64,000 nucleotides of DNA from Branchiostoma floridae. Its lineage: Eukaryota; Chordata; Leptocardii; Amphioxiformes; Branchiostomatidae. The notes below the pieces were generated by a model. That model was not told the DNA's origin. It was given only the letters and a program-made list of their open reading frames with translations, and did no database searches. Location of the stretch: the NCBI RefSeq assembly GCF_000003815.2, contig NC_049984.1, forward strand, positions 27,332,100 through 27,396,099, given 5' to 3'. Made by a program: the position numbers and the translations under genes. Each line of letters begins with the position of its first letter. The stretch's first letter is position 1. Shown piece by piece: positions 43,005 to 54,429 of this stretch.

Positions 43005-44372
43005 TGTAATCCATGTGCCAGGTTCCTGGCACTTAGATGAGTTGAGGAGGACGACGACGGGTCAGAGGATGGCGACCAGGTGCCCGGTACGTCGACAGGT
43101 GGGGAGACTCCCTGTGGATCAAGTGGACAGAAGCGGAACAATCCAGCGAACAAAAAGAAGAAGAGCACGACAAGTTCCAGCGTATCAGACATCCTGGAAA
43201 AGTTCTTGCAGGCGTCAGAGAAGGAGAAAAAGAGGACACAGCAGGAGGTCAAACTTTGTGTTTCTGCTCTATCAATATTTGGCTTACACTGTAATATATA
43301 CACGGATAACTCAACACCCTTTGCATGTTACAAAATTAACAGTGATATTGATGTGCATTCTTCCCCCGGACTAGATGGAAAACATCGCTCGCGACCAGCA
43401 GCCTTTGAACGAGAGGGCTTCATGGAGCCACTGGATGACCTCCACTTGTTTCAGGATTCCCCCTCACCATTTTCAGCATTACCAGCGGGATATCTTCGAG
43501 GCAACCCTCCGATGGCTACCCAGAGAACCTTCGGTGATGAGCGTACCCCTGCCAGGACCCTCAGCTTTCCCGCCTCCACAGAGTGTGCCCCCCCAGTCAA
43601 GTGTACATGCCCTACCAACGTCCGGCCTTTCTCCAGGTGCACGACGGAGGCCAGCAACAGTCTGTCATGGGGTGGATGCCCCCTGCCCCGCAAGCCACAC
43701 CAGCTAGCGTTGTAAATACATACATGTTACGTTTTGCTTTCGTTTACGTTTTGATTTCACGTTGTCTCCATGCACAGCTACGAACTATGATTTAACAATA
43801 TTTCTCATTATAGACGGAGGGAGCTAGTCCGTGACCTATGCCCAAGTATTGGCAGTAGGACTAACTTTCTCTTTATCTACTTCCAGGTGACCAACATGCA
43901 AGACCGTACGTCGGTTACCTCTGATCCACAGACTAAAGAATCGACCAGCAAAGAAACAGCAGGTTGCACAAAGGAAGCGGAATAGTCCTAATTCAGTTGA
44001 AAAAGAAATCAATTACACGTCAAATTAAGTGACATGACAAAGTGATACGACGGTGTAGATCTAAGTTCAGTTTAATCAGTTGACTTCATTGAGTTGACTT
44101 GTATTTTTTCACTTCTGTCTTCATGTCCAATTAATTTTCACTGTCAAATGTACGCAGCATTCTTTGAGAAGTTCATCAAGTAGTCTTTATTATTTTACTT
44201 ATGTTACGGACGAAATTGTCCCTAGCTCTTATGCATATAAAAACTTATAACGTTTCAACAAGCAATCTTGTAGTCCTGCAAAACAATAAGTAAAAAAAAA
44301 GCAATGATAAGAATAGATACTCTTCCGCACTGTGCCAAAAATAATCTTAAAAAAAAAACAATGTTATACATG

Positions 44373-45824
44373 CTACAAGATCCCGATGGCTGCTTCCTGC
44401 CAGGGAACTTTGCCCGCATCGCTGTTGACGTAGTGCATGAGTTATTGACGTAGTTCACGGCCTTGTCGTGTCGCTCGCTCTCCGGTAGCTCCCTCCCGCC
44501 GACAGTCGTCCAGCACGCCAGCATTCCGCCATGAGCCTGGCACAATCATTCCATCAATATCCTCATCCAAAGCCTCATTCCTCAGGTGAGGATACCTGGT
44601 ACGCAGGAATGCAGGATGTTGTGCAGTACCAGGCAACCCTTTGTTACACGTTGGGCGTTGTGTGGCAGAACTTGCATAGTTGTCGACCCTACAACATAGG
44701 GAGAACGAAGAAATATGAAATATAGTCTCATCTTATGCAGTATCCCGTTCTTTACACAAGAAGTGAAAACTCAAAATATCCATTTCCAACATGCATTCCG
44801 TGTAGCTACACGTACCTGAACGTGGATGCGAGAATACCGAAGGCATTTTCGACGACACGCCGCGCCCTTGACAGTCGGTAGTTGAACACTCTTTTGTCAT
44901 GGGTGAGATCCCTCAGGCTGTAAGGTTTGAAGCCAGACACGTAGAGGGAACGCATCATCCCCTACTATAAAGTAGGGGGTGTTCCTGTCGTCACCAGGCA
45001 GGGGATCTAGGGGTGGAAGTCCCAGGGTGCCCTCTTGTAGGCTCTGGCGTAGGTGCAGACTTGGAAAATTGCCGCATCCGAGCTCGCTCCCTCCGCCCCA
45101 GCATTAGCCCATAGAAACTTGTACTCGGCGTCTACTAGAGCCATGGTCACAATAGAGTGATAGCCTTGTAGTTGTAGAACCTGCTTCCACCGTGGGGCGG
45201 CTTCCGAATTGCGACGTGTTTGCCGTCTAGGGCACCGCAGGCGTGAGGGAAGTTCCACCTGGATGCAAACTTGCCAGCAACATCTCCCCACTCGTCGGGG
45301 TTCGATGGAGTCGCAAAATGATGATGCACGTATTCTTCAACAATGGCATCGCATACTTCTGGAACAAAGATTGAGATCGTGCTCTGTGATACGCGAAAGG
45401 AATAGGAGAAAGACGCGTATGAGTTCCCTGTTGCTAAGAAGCGTAAGGTTACAGCAAGCTTCAGTCCCGGACATATAGGGAGGCGGTTAGCGGAGGACTT
45501 CGTAATCCTCGGAGAAACTCTTGCCACTAGTTCAAGGAACATATCCATTTCCATGCGCAGGTAGTTTTTTAAGTCGCCTTGCGACTCGCGCATTAGTTCC
45601 TGCAAAAGGTTATCGTATTGGCCAAGCAGGACACGGCGCTGTAGCCATGGTTTGACCCAGCACGTACGCTGGCGTCTTCTAACTCGGCCCTCCACCTCAT
45701 CACCCAGAAGTGCAGCTACGACTACCTGCTCGCGACGGTGCAGTTGCTCAAGCTGCAACTATAGGTTGGCAATACGGGCACGGCGGAGCCTTTGTGGAGG
45801 AATAAGTTGATGTTGCTGCTGCAT
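44373..45824 (-). pseudogene. PIF/Harbinger transposase (HARBI1-like)
   Basis: Begins with ATG at 45824 (MQQQHQLIPPQRLRRARIAN), has TAG at 45762-45760, then an open frame: GQYDNLLQELMRESQGDLKN, PGLKLAVTLRFLATGNSYAS, a helix-turn-helix-like FRVSQSTISIFVPEVCDAIV and HACGALDGKHVAIRKPPHGG. Shifts near 45160, 45035 and 44915 follow. VGDDAF and [11 protein letters not shown] supply the second Asp and the Glu of the DDE triad. Exon 1 ends at 44816 (donor GTACGT). Exon 2 (44688-44373) joins in phase (AG/G): STTMQVLPHNAQRVTKGCLV, VLHN, and PGSWRN. Two more shifts near 44600 and 44460. Full domain span, but disabled. Confidence 0.88.
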
Positions 45825-45892
45825 ACTGTCTACTATGTGTGAAAGACCAAAACAAAAGCACGTGTTCAACACAGGTGTAAAATTGATTAGGT

Positions 45893-46200
45893 GACAGTAA
45901 AAATTCTGCCGGAGCCCTTCCAAGCTCCCACCGACAGCAGCACGACGCTCGCCCGAAGAGCACCCAACTTGTCAATGTCGGACGGAATATCGTCCGGTTA
46001 TTGTAGGAAACCCGAGCGAGGCTGGCGCGAGACCGAAGAGTTCGGGCAAGCTCCGACCGGAAAAAAAGACTTTAAAACCGTCGGATTGCCGTCCGAGTAT
46101 TGGCCAAGTCTTGGCCATTGCTCGCACAAGCTCCGGTCGAGCTACAGGCAACCCATTGACGAGCTTTCGTGGACAAAACCCAATGAGGATCCATAATAAC
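45893..46200. other. CG-rich flank of the Harbinger transposase gene
   Basis: Non-coding, many CCGG/CGAG motifs, likely the subterminal region and promoter side of the minus-strand transposase gene. The open frame at 45891-46196 is compositional. Confidence 0.4.
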
Positions 46201-46440
46201 TACATGTAATCAGTATATACAGTGTGCTTCTACGAAGTACTTTTTATAACGAATTTGCGCAATGCAAGGCCACATAGACCACTACTGTGTACTGAGCACT
46301 GAACTAACAATCACTGTAGCAGCATCTCTTCCTATGTTGGAAACATCAAACTTGGGCAAGCTCAACTAATAACTGACTAGATAGGCAAAGTAGGGTTACG
46401 TTAACTTTACAAAGGCTGCTTGGGAGAATTCCCAAACCCC

Positions 46441-46578
46441 TACTGTAAATGTGGCAATGTTTGCTGTGGTTTTATGTTTGTGGTTTTCGTGGTAGCCGCT
46501 TCATGCAAACTCAAAACAACCGTGAATTTCCCCCCTACCGCAAAATTGAATCCCTGCAAACTTAAATGCATTTACAGT
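46441..46578. mobile_element. MITE with TACTGTAAAT ends, about 138 bp
   Basis: Left end TACTGTAAATG, right end CATTTACAGT. The inner parts pair as well (GCAATGTTTGC with CCGCAAAATTGAA). The GCAAACTTAAATGCATTTAC core is one I associate with a very common invertebrate MITE. No duplication is clear. Confidence 0.5.
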
Positions 46579-46791
46579 CTTTGTGGGACCTTACCAATCC
46601 AACACTCCTGTCTGGCACAAGGGGATGGTTTGATGACATCTGGGGGATCAGACACAACACAAGTGCCACACTCACAGTATTCATCTGTGAAAACACAACA
46701 CAAATTTGTGAGGATAGTGATTCACCTAAGGTAGCACTGACAAAGTTGAGGCTGTAAGGTCATTAGTTTAGTCCCTTCACATATTGTACGT

Positions 46792-46963
46792 TACTCTCCA
46801 AGCAGAGGTTAGGCTCCTGCTGTTTTTTAAACGTTTTTTAGTCGTTTTTATACGGGCTTTCTATTTTGTCACAGCAAGATAAAATACAAAATGGAAAGCC
46901 CGATAAAAACGACTAAAAAAACGTTTAAAAAACAGCCGGAGCCTAAACTCTGCTTGGAGAGTA
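46792..46963. mobile_element. Hairpin MITE, 172 bp, 8-bp TSD
   Basis: Ends TACTCTCCAAGCAGAG and its exact reverse complement. The arms continue (AAACGTTTTTTAGTCG, CGGGCTTTC) for about 75 bp each, so nearly the whole element folds on itself. Flanks 46784-46791 and 46964-46971 are both TTGTACGT. An 8-bp duplication suggests hAT, P or Merlin; the end sequence does not decide. Confidence 0.93.
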
Positions 46964-46971
46964 TTGTACGT

Positions 46972-47835
46972 CAGGTGCTGGCCTGAAGGCTGGGTTCCAC
47001 CGTGTGCTCAACGTAATGCTTTTTTTAAAGTAAAATTGTGAGCCGATCTTCTGCAATTTTCTTCACAAAATAACAATCTTCATAACCATGTTTTCTTATA
47101 ATTATATAAGTGGATATATTTTTTCAATCAAAATATGTGGATTCAAACAGTAACCGAGATAAATACAACATCAAAATAAAGAAGGCGTCTGTTCACAGAA
47201 AATCTAACGTATTAACCAGTCAACACAAGTCAACAGCGCCTTTGATATTGTCGCCGGCCGTGATCAACGATCGGGAACATCTGCCAACTTGCACGCTCAG
47301 AAAGCTACCTTCGAACTTGATAGGAATATCGGTGCACCAAATTTATTCAAGCTCAGCAAATACATATCTGGCATTGTGCAACTATTCTAAAACTAATACG
47401 TACTCGCTTCCTATCAAATATGACCAAGCATGTTATAGTGAGACTCATCGCAAACCACTGTGTTGCAAAATAATCAATCTACCGCAGTTAACTCCAGTTG
47501 TTTTATTAAATGTACGCAAATCAAGTCAGACGACATAGCCTGTTCGCGACACGTCTCCCGTCGTATCAAAACGGTCTGTCTTATGCCACTGTTTTCTGCT
47601 TGGGTACATGGAATATGTGCCAACTCGGGTTGCGTTGAGGTCATGCACGTGTCTGTGGACTAATTTAGCCGCCAGGTCCCTCGGCAAGCACTTGTCACCT
47701 ATGCCGCTATGCCCATGGATTTTGCGCCTAGAAAATCTATTTATGTGGAATCGAAATGGTGGAATTAAAATGAATACGGTATACGTAAAAGATCATGAAA
47801 ATCCGCACCAAACAGCTTATAGGATGTAACTAAGT
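46972..47835 (+). other. No gene seen
   Basis: A 142-codon frame at 47110-47538 has an AT-driven composition (many Asn, Lys, Ser) and no motif. Probably not coding. Confidence 0.4.
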
Positions 47836-48137
47836 CTGTCCTTGGCGCTGAACACTCTCAATAAATGAACAACTAAGCCTGTCTGTGGTGTTGAACATCA
47901 TTAATACATGAGCTGTCCATGGTGCTGAACACCGTCAACATATGAGCAACTACGTCTGTCCTTGGTGCTGAACACTTTCAATATATGAGCAACTAAGTCT
48001 ATTCTTTGTGCTGAACACTTTAAAGACTCGAGCAAGACTGTCCTTCGTGCTGAACACCATCAATACATGGGCAAGTAAGTCTGTTCATGGTGCTGGACAC
48101 CATCAATATATAAGCAACTAAGTCTGTCTTTGCTGCT
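47836..48137. repeat. 43-bp minisatellite, about 7 copies
   Basis: Units start at 47836, 47879, 47913, 47956, 47999, 48038, 48081 and 48124 (43-bp spacing, two shortened to 34 and 39). Core CTGAACACCATCAATATATG, then AGCAACTAAGTCTGTC. Moderately diverged. Confidence 0.9.
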
Positions 48138-49060
48138 TTTCTCTAAGCAAAAATTCAAGAAATAAAGCTTTTGTAAATCTTATGCACATTTTCATGATTT
48201 ATGCATGGTGATGTTCACAATTGAGTAGCATACACATGTTTGAGTATAAAATTCCCATCATTAATCATTAAGCGGTTTTGCAATTTTCGCTTATATTATG
48301 CAAATCAGTTCCTCATTAGCATATTTGGTATCTGCTTATGTTCCATCTATCATGTATGTGTTACATTTATTGGTCCAGTTATTGAAAACAATGGAACTAT
48401 GTAAATTTCACATTCATTATGCAAATTAAGTCCTTATTTGCAAAACATGTGTATCATTAACATCTTTGCCTAAGCTACCAGCATGCATAAAATGATGTCA
48501 ATCCGTCATGCCCTTCTGCAGTTGTCCACTTTGGAATGTCTTAACAAAATGCCCCTGCAGTTCCAAAAATAAATGTTAGGAGGCTGAAACTTGCCCCACT
48601 TGCCCCGCTGTCAAGAGATACATTAAAAAAACTGCTATGATAGATTTTTGTTATTAATAATGCAAATGTACTCCTATTATGCATAGTTTATATTTTACTT
48701 TGTACAACTTTGTCTAAGGTACCTACATACCAAAAATCATGAAAATTTGTTATTCCCTTCTTGAGTTATCCACTTCAAAAGTTTTTGACAAAAATGCCCC
48801 TGTTTCTAGAGGGCCCAAACTTCCGTCACTGAATCTTGAGCACAAGAGCTATCTAACGCTAAAAATTCGTGACCATAGCTTGTTCAGAGCATGTGATAGC
48901 AAAACTGACAGTTGCACTGCAGTACCAAGGAAGCCACTAGGGGGCCTAAAATCTAATCATTTCTAGCTTTTATCCCACCACACCATCACACCAAGTATGA
49001 AACCAATCCAGCCAGCCATTCTTGAGTTATCTTGTACACTGACAGACAGACAAGCGCTAG
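48138..49060. repeat. Degenerate dispersed repeat (TATGCAAAT / TTGAGTTATC type)
   Basis: Two or more diverged units share the order TATGCAAAT, TTTGCCTAAG or TTTGTCTAAGGTACC, TGTCCAC or TATCCAC, AAAATGCCCCTG. The stretch ends in TTCTTGAGTTATC and ACAGACAGACAAGC. A related array is at 55800-56335. Non-coding; it resembles a widespread invertebrate repeat. Confidence 0.55.
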
Positions 49061-49159
49061 TAAACATATAACCTCAATGACGTTTCATGGAGGTACATAT
49101 TGTGTAATCATTATGGTAACCAATCAGGAGTATAAACTGTCAAACATGGCCCCATTTTA

Positions 49160-50105
49160 CATTTAAGGGATTAACGTTAAGCATCTATTTTACATTTAAG
49201 GGAGGAAACACCCATTTATTATTTGAAATTCAAGTTTCTGGGAAGGGATCGTCCATTCAATATTAGCTTTAGGGTCTAAGAAGGCAGGGACCATCCATTG
49301 CACACTGGGTCAAAGGTTCTGGGAAAGGGGGCCGACGATGTTACATGGAAGTAAGGGTATGGGAAGATGGAACAAACCATTTCACATGAGGTCTGATAAA
49401 GGAGGGCCATCTGCTTAACATGAAGCAAGGGGACCATTCATTTCACATGTAGTTAAGGATTTGAGAAAGGGGGATCATACATTTTACTTGGTGTGGGAGG
49501 AGAGACCATCCACTTCACAAGCGTAAGGCAAGGTAGGAACCATCCATTTCACAATGGGTAAGGGTAGGGTAAGGGAGGGACACATGAGGTCAAAGGTTCT
49601 GGGAAGGAGGACTGGTCATATAAATAAGGATGTAAGGAAAGAGTGGGGCCAGCTATGTTAGATGGAATTAAAGATGTGAGAAAAGGGTCCTATCATTCTA
49701 CCTGGGGCTAAGGGTCTAAGGAGTAGGACCATCTATTTCACATTGAGCAAAGAGCCCGGGAAGGAAGAAACCAACCATTAAGTCTCTGGGAAAAGGGGAC
49801 GGCCCATTTTACACGGGGTAAGGGTCTGGCTAGGGAAGGACCAGCCATTTCATATGGGGTGAAACACTTGGAAGGGGGCGTCCATTTAACAGGGGTAAAG
49901 AATATAGATCCCAAGGATCTGGGACGGGATAATCCATCGCGGATGGGGTTAGGGACCTGGAAAAAGGGCCTTGGAAAGGAGGCAAACATGGAAACAAGGG
50001 GAGGGGATGGAGGGGGACCAACTATTTCACACATAGGGTTAAGGGTCTGGGAAGGGAGGTACCATCAAATACACATGGGCATAAGGGTCTAAAAAGGGAA
50101 AGCAA
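49160..50105. repeat. G-rich degenerate minisatellite, about 0.95 kb
   Basis: Irregular units of roughly 45-60 bp with a core like GGACCATCCATTTCACATGG followed by GGTAAGGGTCTGGGAAGG. The array is strongly strand-biased (purines on plus). Its reverse complement reappears at 55365-55570, on the far side of the Penelope-like region. Frames across it (49738-50034 minus) are not genes. Confidence 0.85.
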
Positions 50106-50354
50106 TAAAACAATTACTGTACACCTGATTTCAAACTGTTTATTTAAAAGCATTAGATGAATGCAAAGTGAACAAATAATGTACAAGTTCAGTACAACTC
50201 TCAAAGCCACTCAATAAAAACTATTCTCTATCCTTACTCTACGACACAGTAGCCAACAGAGCCTAGAATCAGTAAATGTCGACATTACGTGGTATAGTGG
50301 TAGCTTGGAGCCTTTGTACTTGAAGAATCATAGAAAACTTATTTCTTAAGGTTA

Positions 50355-50665
50355 AGGCTGATGAAAATAAAACAGAAATGAAAACAGATAATGATTAACC
50401 AGGAACGTTCCTGTTTTATAAAGAACAGAATTAACAGTAACTGGTTGAATACGATCAGGCCATCGACACAGCCATAGAAACCAAATCAGTCACACATCGG
50501 GCCTGTACAACACAGAAGTGGGCTGAAGTCCTGAGTGCATATTTCTGGACGTCACCGTGGAGATGGCATCAGGCAGCCTATCACCAACATGAGCGTTGCA
50601 GCAGCACTTGATGGCACCAATAAGACACTGAAAAATGCCTCATTCCAAACTTGTTGTACCTGCAA
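50355..50665 (+). pseudogene. Penelope-like element fragment a
   Basis: Shares with four other pieces a core like CACAGAAACCAAATCAGTC, CACACATCGGGCCTGTA and ACTGAAGTC. It holds CAGAAATGAAAACAGATAAT upstream and ATGGCACCAATAAGA downstream, as does fragment c. The reading frame is worn. Assigned by its similarity to fragments c and d, which retain coding motifs. Confidence 0.45.
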
Positions 50666-51214
50666 GAAAGTGAAATTGCAAACAATTATGACGAGATAGA
50701 CCAACAATATTTTGCTGTTTTGGAATCAAAACATTTTGAAATTTGAGTCAAGGACTCAAAATTGAAATTAAAACTGTAAACATGAACTTCGTCTTACAAT
50801 CAAAAACTGTGTGCTTTGACTGAATTCAGTACGATACCTTGCCGTATGTGTTAGAAGACTGTGAATCTTCATTCAGTCACGTCCGGTACCTTCCTTCGTC
50901 AGTCCTCGCCTCCCTATCCACGTCCGGACATTTCTTCTTACGGTGCGATGATCCTCGGTAGAAAAGACAAAACGAAAATGAATTATTTTGGCTCAGAAAT
51001 ATAGGAAATATACCTTAGACTTAAGTTAAAGCACAGAAAGTTAAAGCAGAGAAAGTTAAAGCACAGAAAGTTAACTTGGTTTGTGATCAAAATTTCCGTT
51101 CTAGATTTAACATGGAAACAGTGGGATGAATTTATGTGTAGTAACGATTGAGTGTGCTTCAATGAAATCCCAAGTAATGTTGACGTTTGTTTCAGTTTAC
51201 ATTTCAAGAGCTAT

Positions 51215-51365
51215 GGCTGCTTCAGTCTGTTTCTGCGGTATACAAGCCCGATGAATGGCTGATTCGGTTTCTGTGACTGTGTCTACGCCGAGAGGTCGAG
51301 TATTTCTATAGGAATTAACTACTAATATCAAATAGGTTCTTCAACCACCTGTCGTCCTTTCTGGC
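51215..51365 (-). pseudogene. Penelope-like element fragment b (inverted)
   Basis: On minus it repeats the core found at 50474 and 51550. It lies head-to-head with fragment c, with about 85-100 bp between that include a CTCTTGGTTCGGGACCCAAGAG hairpin-like stretch (about 51375-51396). Confidence 0.45.
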
Positions 51366-51449
51366 CTGTGCTATTCTCTTGGTTCGGGACCCAAGAGAGC
51401 GACACAAAGCAGATTATGTAATGGTCTAGGTTCCCGACAACCACTGACC

Positions 51450-51890
51450 ATGACATAAAACAGAAATGACAACAGATGGTCAACCAGGGAAGACCCTGTT
51501 TTGTAAACAACAGAATTTACGTACAATAACTGACAAAATACACTCCCGGCAACACAGCCACAGAAACCAACAGAAACAAAAATCAGCCACACACCAGGCA
51601 TGTACACCACGGAAACGGACTGAAGCCTTGACTACAAAAGGAGCCTCCATTTACAAAATGCACGTCCGAATATCTACCAGAAACATCCCTCGGTATGTCA
51701 ACAAAACACACTCAATTCATTTACTTTCTATTGTGGCTATGACAAGTTAGTCCCAGTCCATATCTGCAAGATGTTACCATTTTAACCCCATAAGACACAT
51801 AAGCACTTAACTTGAACATTGCGGCAGTAGTTGATCCGGGATTGATGGCACCACTAAGATCCCGGACTGAGCAAGAAAGTGAAAAATTTA
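51450..51890 (+). pseudogene. Penelope-like element fragment c
   Basis: The frame from 51466 reads LFCKQQNLRTITDKIHSRQH, then QKSATHQACTPRKRTEAL. It aligns with fragment d, whose version is closer to the consensus. The downstream non-coding part (GATTGATGGCACCACTAAGA) is shared with fragment a. Worn and truncated. Confidence 0.5.
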
Positions 51891-52069
51891 GAGGCGTAAT
51901 AACATCTAAGGAATAAGGCACAAGGATGCCTTACATGTAAATGTTTTGCATTCTCTGGCGGTCACAAAAGAATTGAATGTTAACGATACGGATTACTAGT
52001 ATATAATTATCGGACTAATGATAACCGTAGAAGACGTATAAACACAATAAGGCACTTACTTACCTGTTG

Positions 52070-53990
52070 TCTCAAGCGGGGGCGATGTTGTTCTGTGCTG
52101 GGATGCTTCGAGCAGAGTCCTTCACCTCAGACGAATGACGGGGTTTCCGGTAGATTAAGACAGGGGCAGGTGCACGATTCGTCTAGTCTACAAAATTGAT
52201 TAATTTCTTGACCAATCACAGACCAGTAATCTCTTTCACCTGTGTTGGGCACGCGTTTGTTAGCTTGTCTAGACGACGGCATTGTCATTCGATTTTTTAG
52301 TTATGCGAGACCGTAACCGCTTCGTCTCGCACCACCGTACGCAGAACTATCTACAAACGGCAAGGGACACAGGGGTTGCCGACGAGAGACGCCAACCTTT
52401 ACTGCAGGTGTTTCACGATAACGTCCGGGGATATCTCGTTTTATACGTCGAGACAGACGACAAGTTCTGCTATTCTATGTAGGTGGACTTTATCATTTAT
52501 TGCTGTTTATTAGAGGTGTCCAGTTCTAATTGTGTGCCACATTTCCACTTACCGTTTGGCAGCCGTTGAACCTTTTTTTGCGTTTGTTGCAGCGGTACGA
52601 GAAAGCTGACGCGAGCCCGTCTCTTCTACTGGAATCGCACCGTATGGAAAAAAAAAATATCTACCGGTACTTCACGACACGTTCCGGGAGACGTCGGGAG
52701 AATCTCCGGGGTTCAATTTTGAGGAGATCCGCGGAGCTCAAAACAACAGGCTGACGACTAGGTCTTTCCCAGGCATTTAGAAGGTAAGGAAGCTATGTGT
52801 TGGAAGTATACAGGCTTTTCATATGACGTCATCTGCGCCATGTTTGATTACAGCGTCCGCACTGTAACCACACGAAGATTCTACTGACTAATTCAATTAC
52901 CCGTCAATATGGTCGTCGGATGATTCAAATTATAATCAGTATGACGACATTGAAAAGCCTGCATTCATGAGGAAAAATACTAGTAATATGTAGTCATCAT
53001 CAGATTTGTAAGACAGCAGTATTTGTCAAAAGACCACATTCATTAATTTTACAGTTTCAATTTCTGTATAGGAACTCTGACAGCAGAAGTCGTGACTGCA
53101 AAATCAGTGAACAGTTCTGAAACACGGTTGGACCTGTGCTGGGGGAAGAAAGAGTACTGTGTGTGACAGGAGGGTGACACGACAGGCAGGAAAGCCTAAT
53201 TCACCTGGGAACCCTGCAAGATATCCCCCACAAGGTAAATATTGAAAAGTAGTACTATCAGAGGATCTAATTGTGTATCACATTCAACCAATGAACAGTC
53301 GTTGAGCCTTGCCGGTTGTTGCAGCGGTGGGCAATCAGCTGATGAATGTTTGTTTCTTTTACCGAAATCACAGCAAAATAATGTCTGGACGCACTAATAA
53401 GGGAGGAGCTGGATAAGGGAGGTGCCAGCTGCCAGCGTCACTGAAGGTGTTTCTCGACATCAGTGCATCACCAAGCCAAGGAGGCACCAAGCCAAACACG
53501 TAGGGTGTTCTTCTGAATTCAGAGTAAAGCGGTTTTGGAACCCCGCATACAGACCCTGATTACAATTTCGATATTCTATCAGGTAACTCTGTATGACTGG
53601 TTACCATTTCCACCCCCTGTGGGGCATAAAGGCGTCCCTGTGAACCTTTTAAATGTTTTAATTACATAAAAAGAAATGACGTTAGTCTGCCTGGTCCTAA
53701 TTGCTCCTTAATTTCACGTCCTTGCAGTGGGAAGTCGCCGGGAAGGACATCTCTCAGTATCTTCCAGGATCAACCACACTGAAATGGTGGGACTGATCCC
53801 GGTGAGAGGTTGTCTAATGCCAAGTACGCCATCTCCACAACCAGAAAGGCCAGTGTTCGTGTGTACACCATACCAGAGGACCTGAAACTGTTAAGTTCGT
53901 ACATATCTTACAAGGGTTTAATTGTTTAAAACGGAATCATCTTGCAGAAATGGGCTGGGATTGACTTGACATCGGCATGATAGGAAGTAA
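52070..53990 (+). other. Interior of the Penelope-like region, unassigned
   Basis: Two adjacent frames, 52282-52482 (MRDRNRFVSHHRTQNYLQTA, then DNVRGYLVLYVETDDKF) and 52530-52754 (basic), look weakly gene-like but are not recognised. The rest has no clear signal. Confidence 0.3.
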
Positions 53991-54099
53991 ATGATCTGTG
54001 ATATTACATTCATAATTTTAGCTGATATTAAGATTCACTTTGTCTACATGAGGCATTGTCGGCAGGGCTGATCAGTTTCTTGGTTGGTGGTAGGGTGCT

Positions 54100-54376
54100 T
54101 GAGTGTGTTTTGTTGACACCCTGAGTGATGTTGTTGGTAGGTGGCTAGGGCATTTTGTGAGTGGGGGCTTCTTTTGCACACGGGACTTCAGCCCGTTTCT
54201 GTGGTGTACAGGCCCGGTGTGTGGCTGGTTTGGCTTCTGTGACTGTGTTAATGGTTGAGATTGTGTTCGGAGTTACTGCGAAGTTCAGTCCTTTAGAGAG
54301 CAGGAATTTCCTGGATCTGTTGGCTTGTGACGACTTGGGTTCTTCTACCATCTGTCGTCTTTTCTGCCTTGTGTGA
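54100..54376 (-). pseudogene. Penelope-like element fragment d (inverted)
   Basis: On minus the frame reads VEEPKSSQANRSRKFLLSKG, LNFAVTPNTISTINTVTEAK, PATHRACTPQKRAEV. The LxKGLNFAVTPxxIP block followed by a TExA-x-x-A helix is the conserved N-terminal segment upstream of the reverse transcriptase in many invertebrate Penelope-like elements. The RT and GIY-YIG domains are not seen. It faces fragment e. Confidence 0.55.
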
Positions 54377-54429
54377 TGGTCTAGGGCCGGGAACCTACTA
54401 GTAGACCATTACATAAGATGCCCTGTGTC

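Larger units (their letters stand above)
42136..43985 (+). pseudogene. Harbinger-associated MADF DNA-binding protein
   Basis: Exon 1 (42136-42421) begins MAPRRKAASSAPAKKKQRKE (nuclear-localisation-like), then an acidic stretch and NNLEYAIADFYESNKLFYDK, DPDYRNREKKRLLLQQFC. Exon 2 (42600-42781) joins in phase: EDITRSFKSQRTEYVKLKRT, LERFQFLDPY. Together these form a MADF domain. After a gap, further exons (about 43037-43247, 43375-43711, 43887-43985) give an acidic/Lys-rich linker, a coiled coil (LEKFLQASEKEKKRTQQE), NERASWSHWM and a Pro-rich tail. The partner protein in PIF/Harbinger binds DNA and helps import the transposase. A frameshift near 43590 and the missing exon at the gap make it probably inactive. 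Confidence 0.75.
41475..46200. mobile_element. PIF/Harbinger transposon with two convergent genes (ends provisional)
   Basis: Contains a MADF-type gene on plus (42136-43985) and a Harbinger transposase on minus (45824-44373), facing each other. This is the standard two-gene layout of PIF/Harbinger. Flanks outside both genes are unusually CG-rich (about 41485-41720 and 45900-46195). A short candidate terminal pair, GTTATTAT at 41475 and ATAATAAC ending 46200, would give a 4.7-kb element, but the match is short and no 3-bp duplication stands out, so the ends are a guess. The genes themselves are secure. Confidence 0.6.

Noticed and set aside
43080-43715. A single 211-codon frame on plus in the MADF region
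   Set aside because: It reads through an intron between 43248 and 43374, and its second half is out of the family frame; the spliced model explains the motifs better.
41475-46200. Confident terminal repeats and 3-bp duplication for the Harbinger element
   Set aside because: The only candidate pair is 8 bp (GTTATTAT); too short to claim.
47110-47538. 142-codon open frame as a gene
   Set aside because: The amino acids follow AT content, there are no motifs, and no splice or promoter context.
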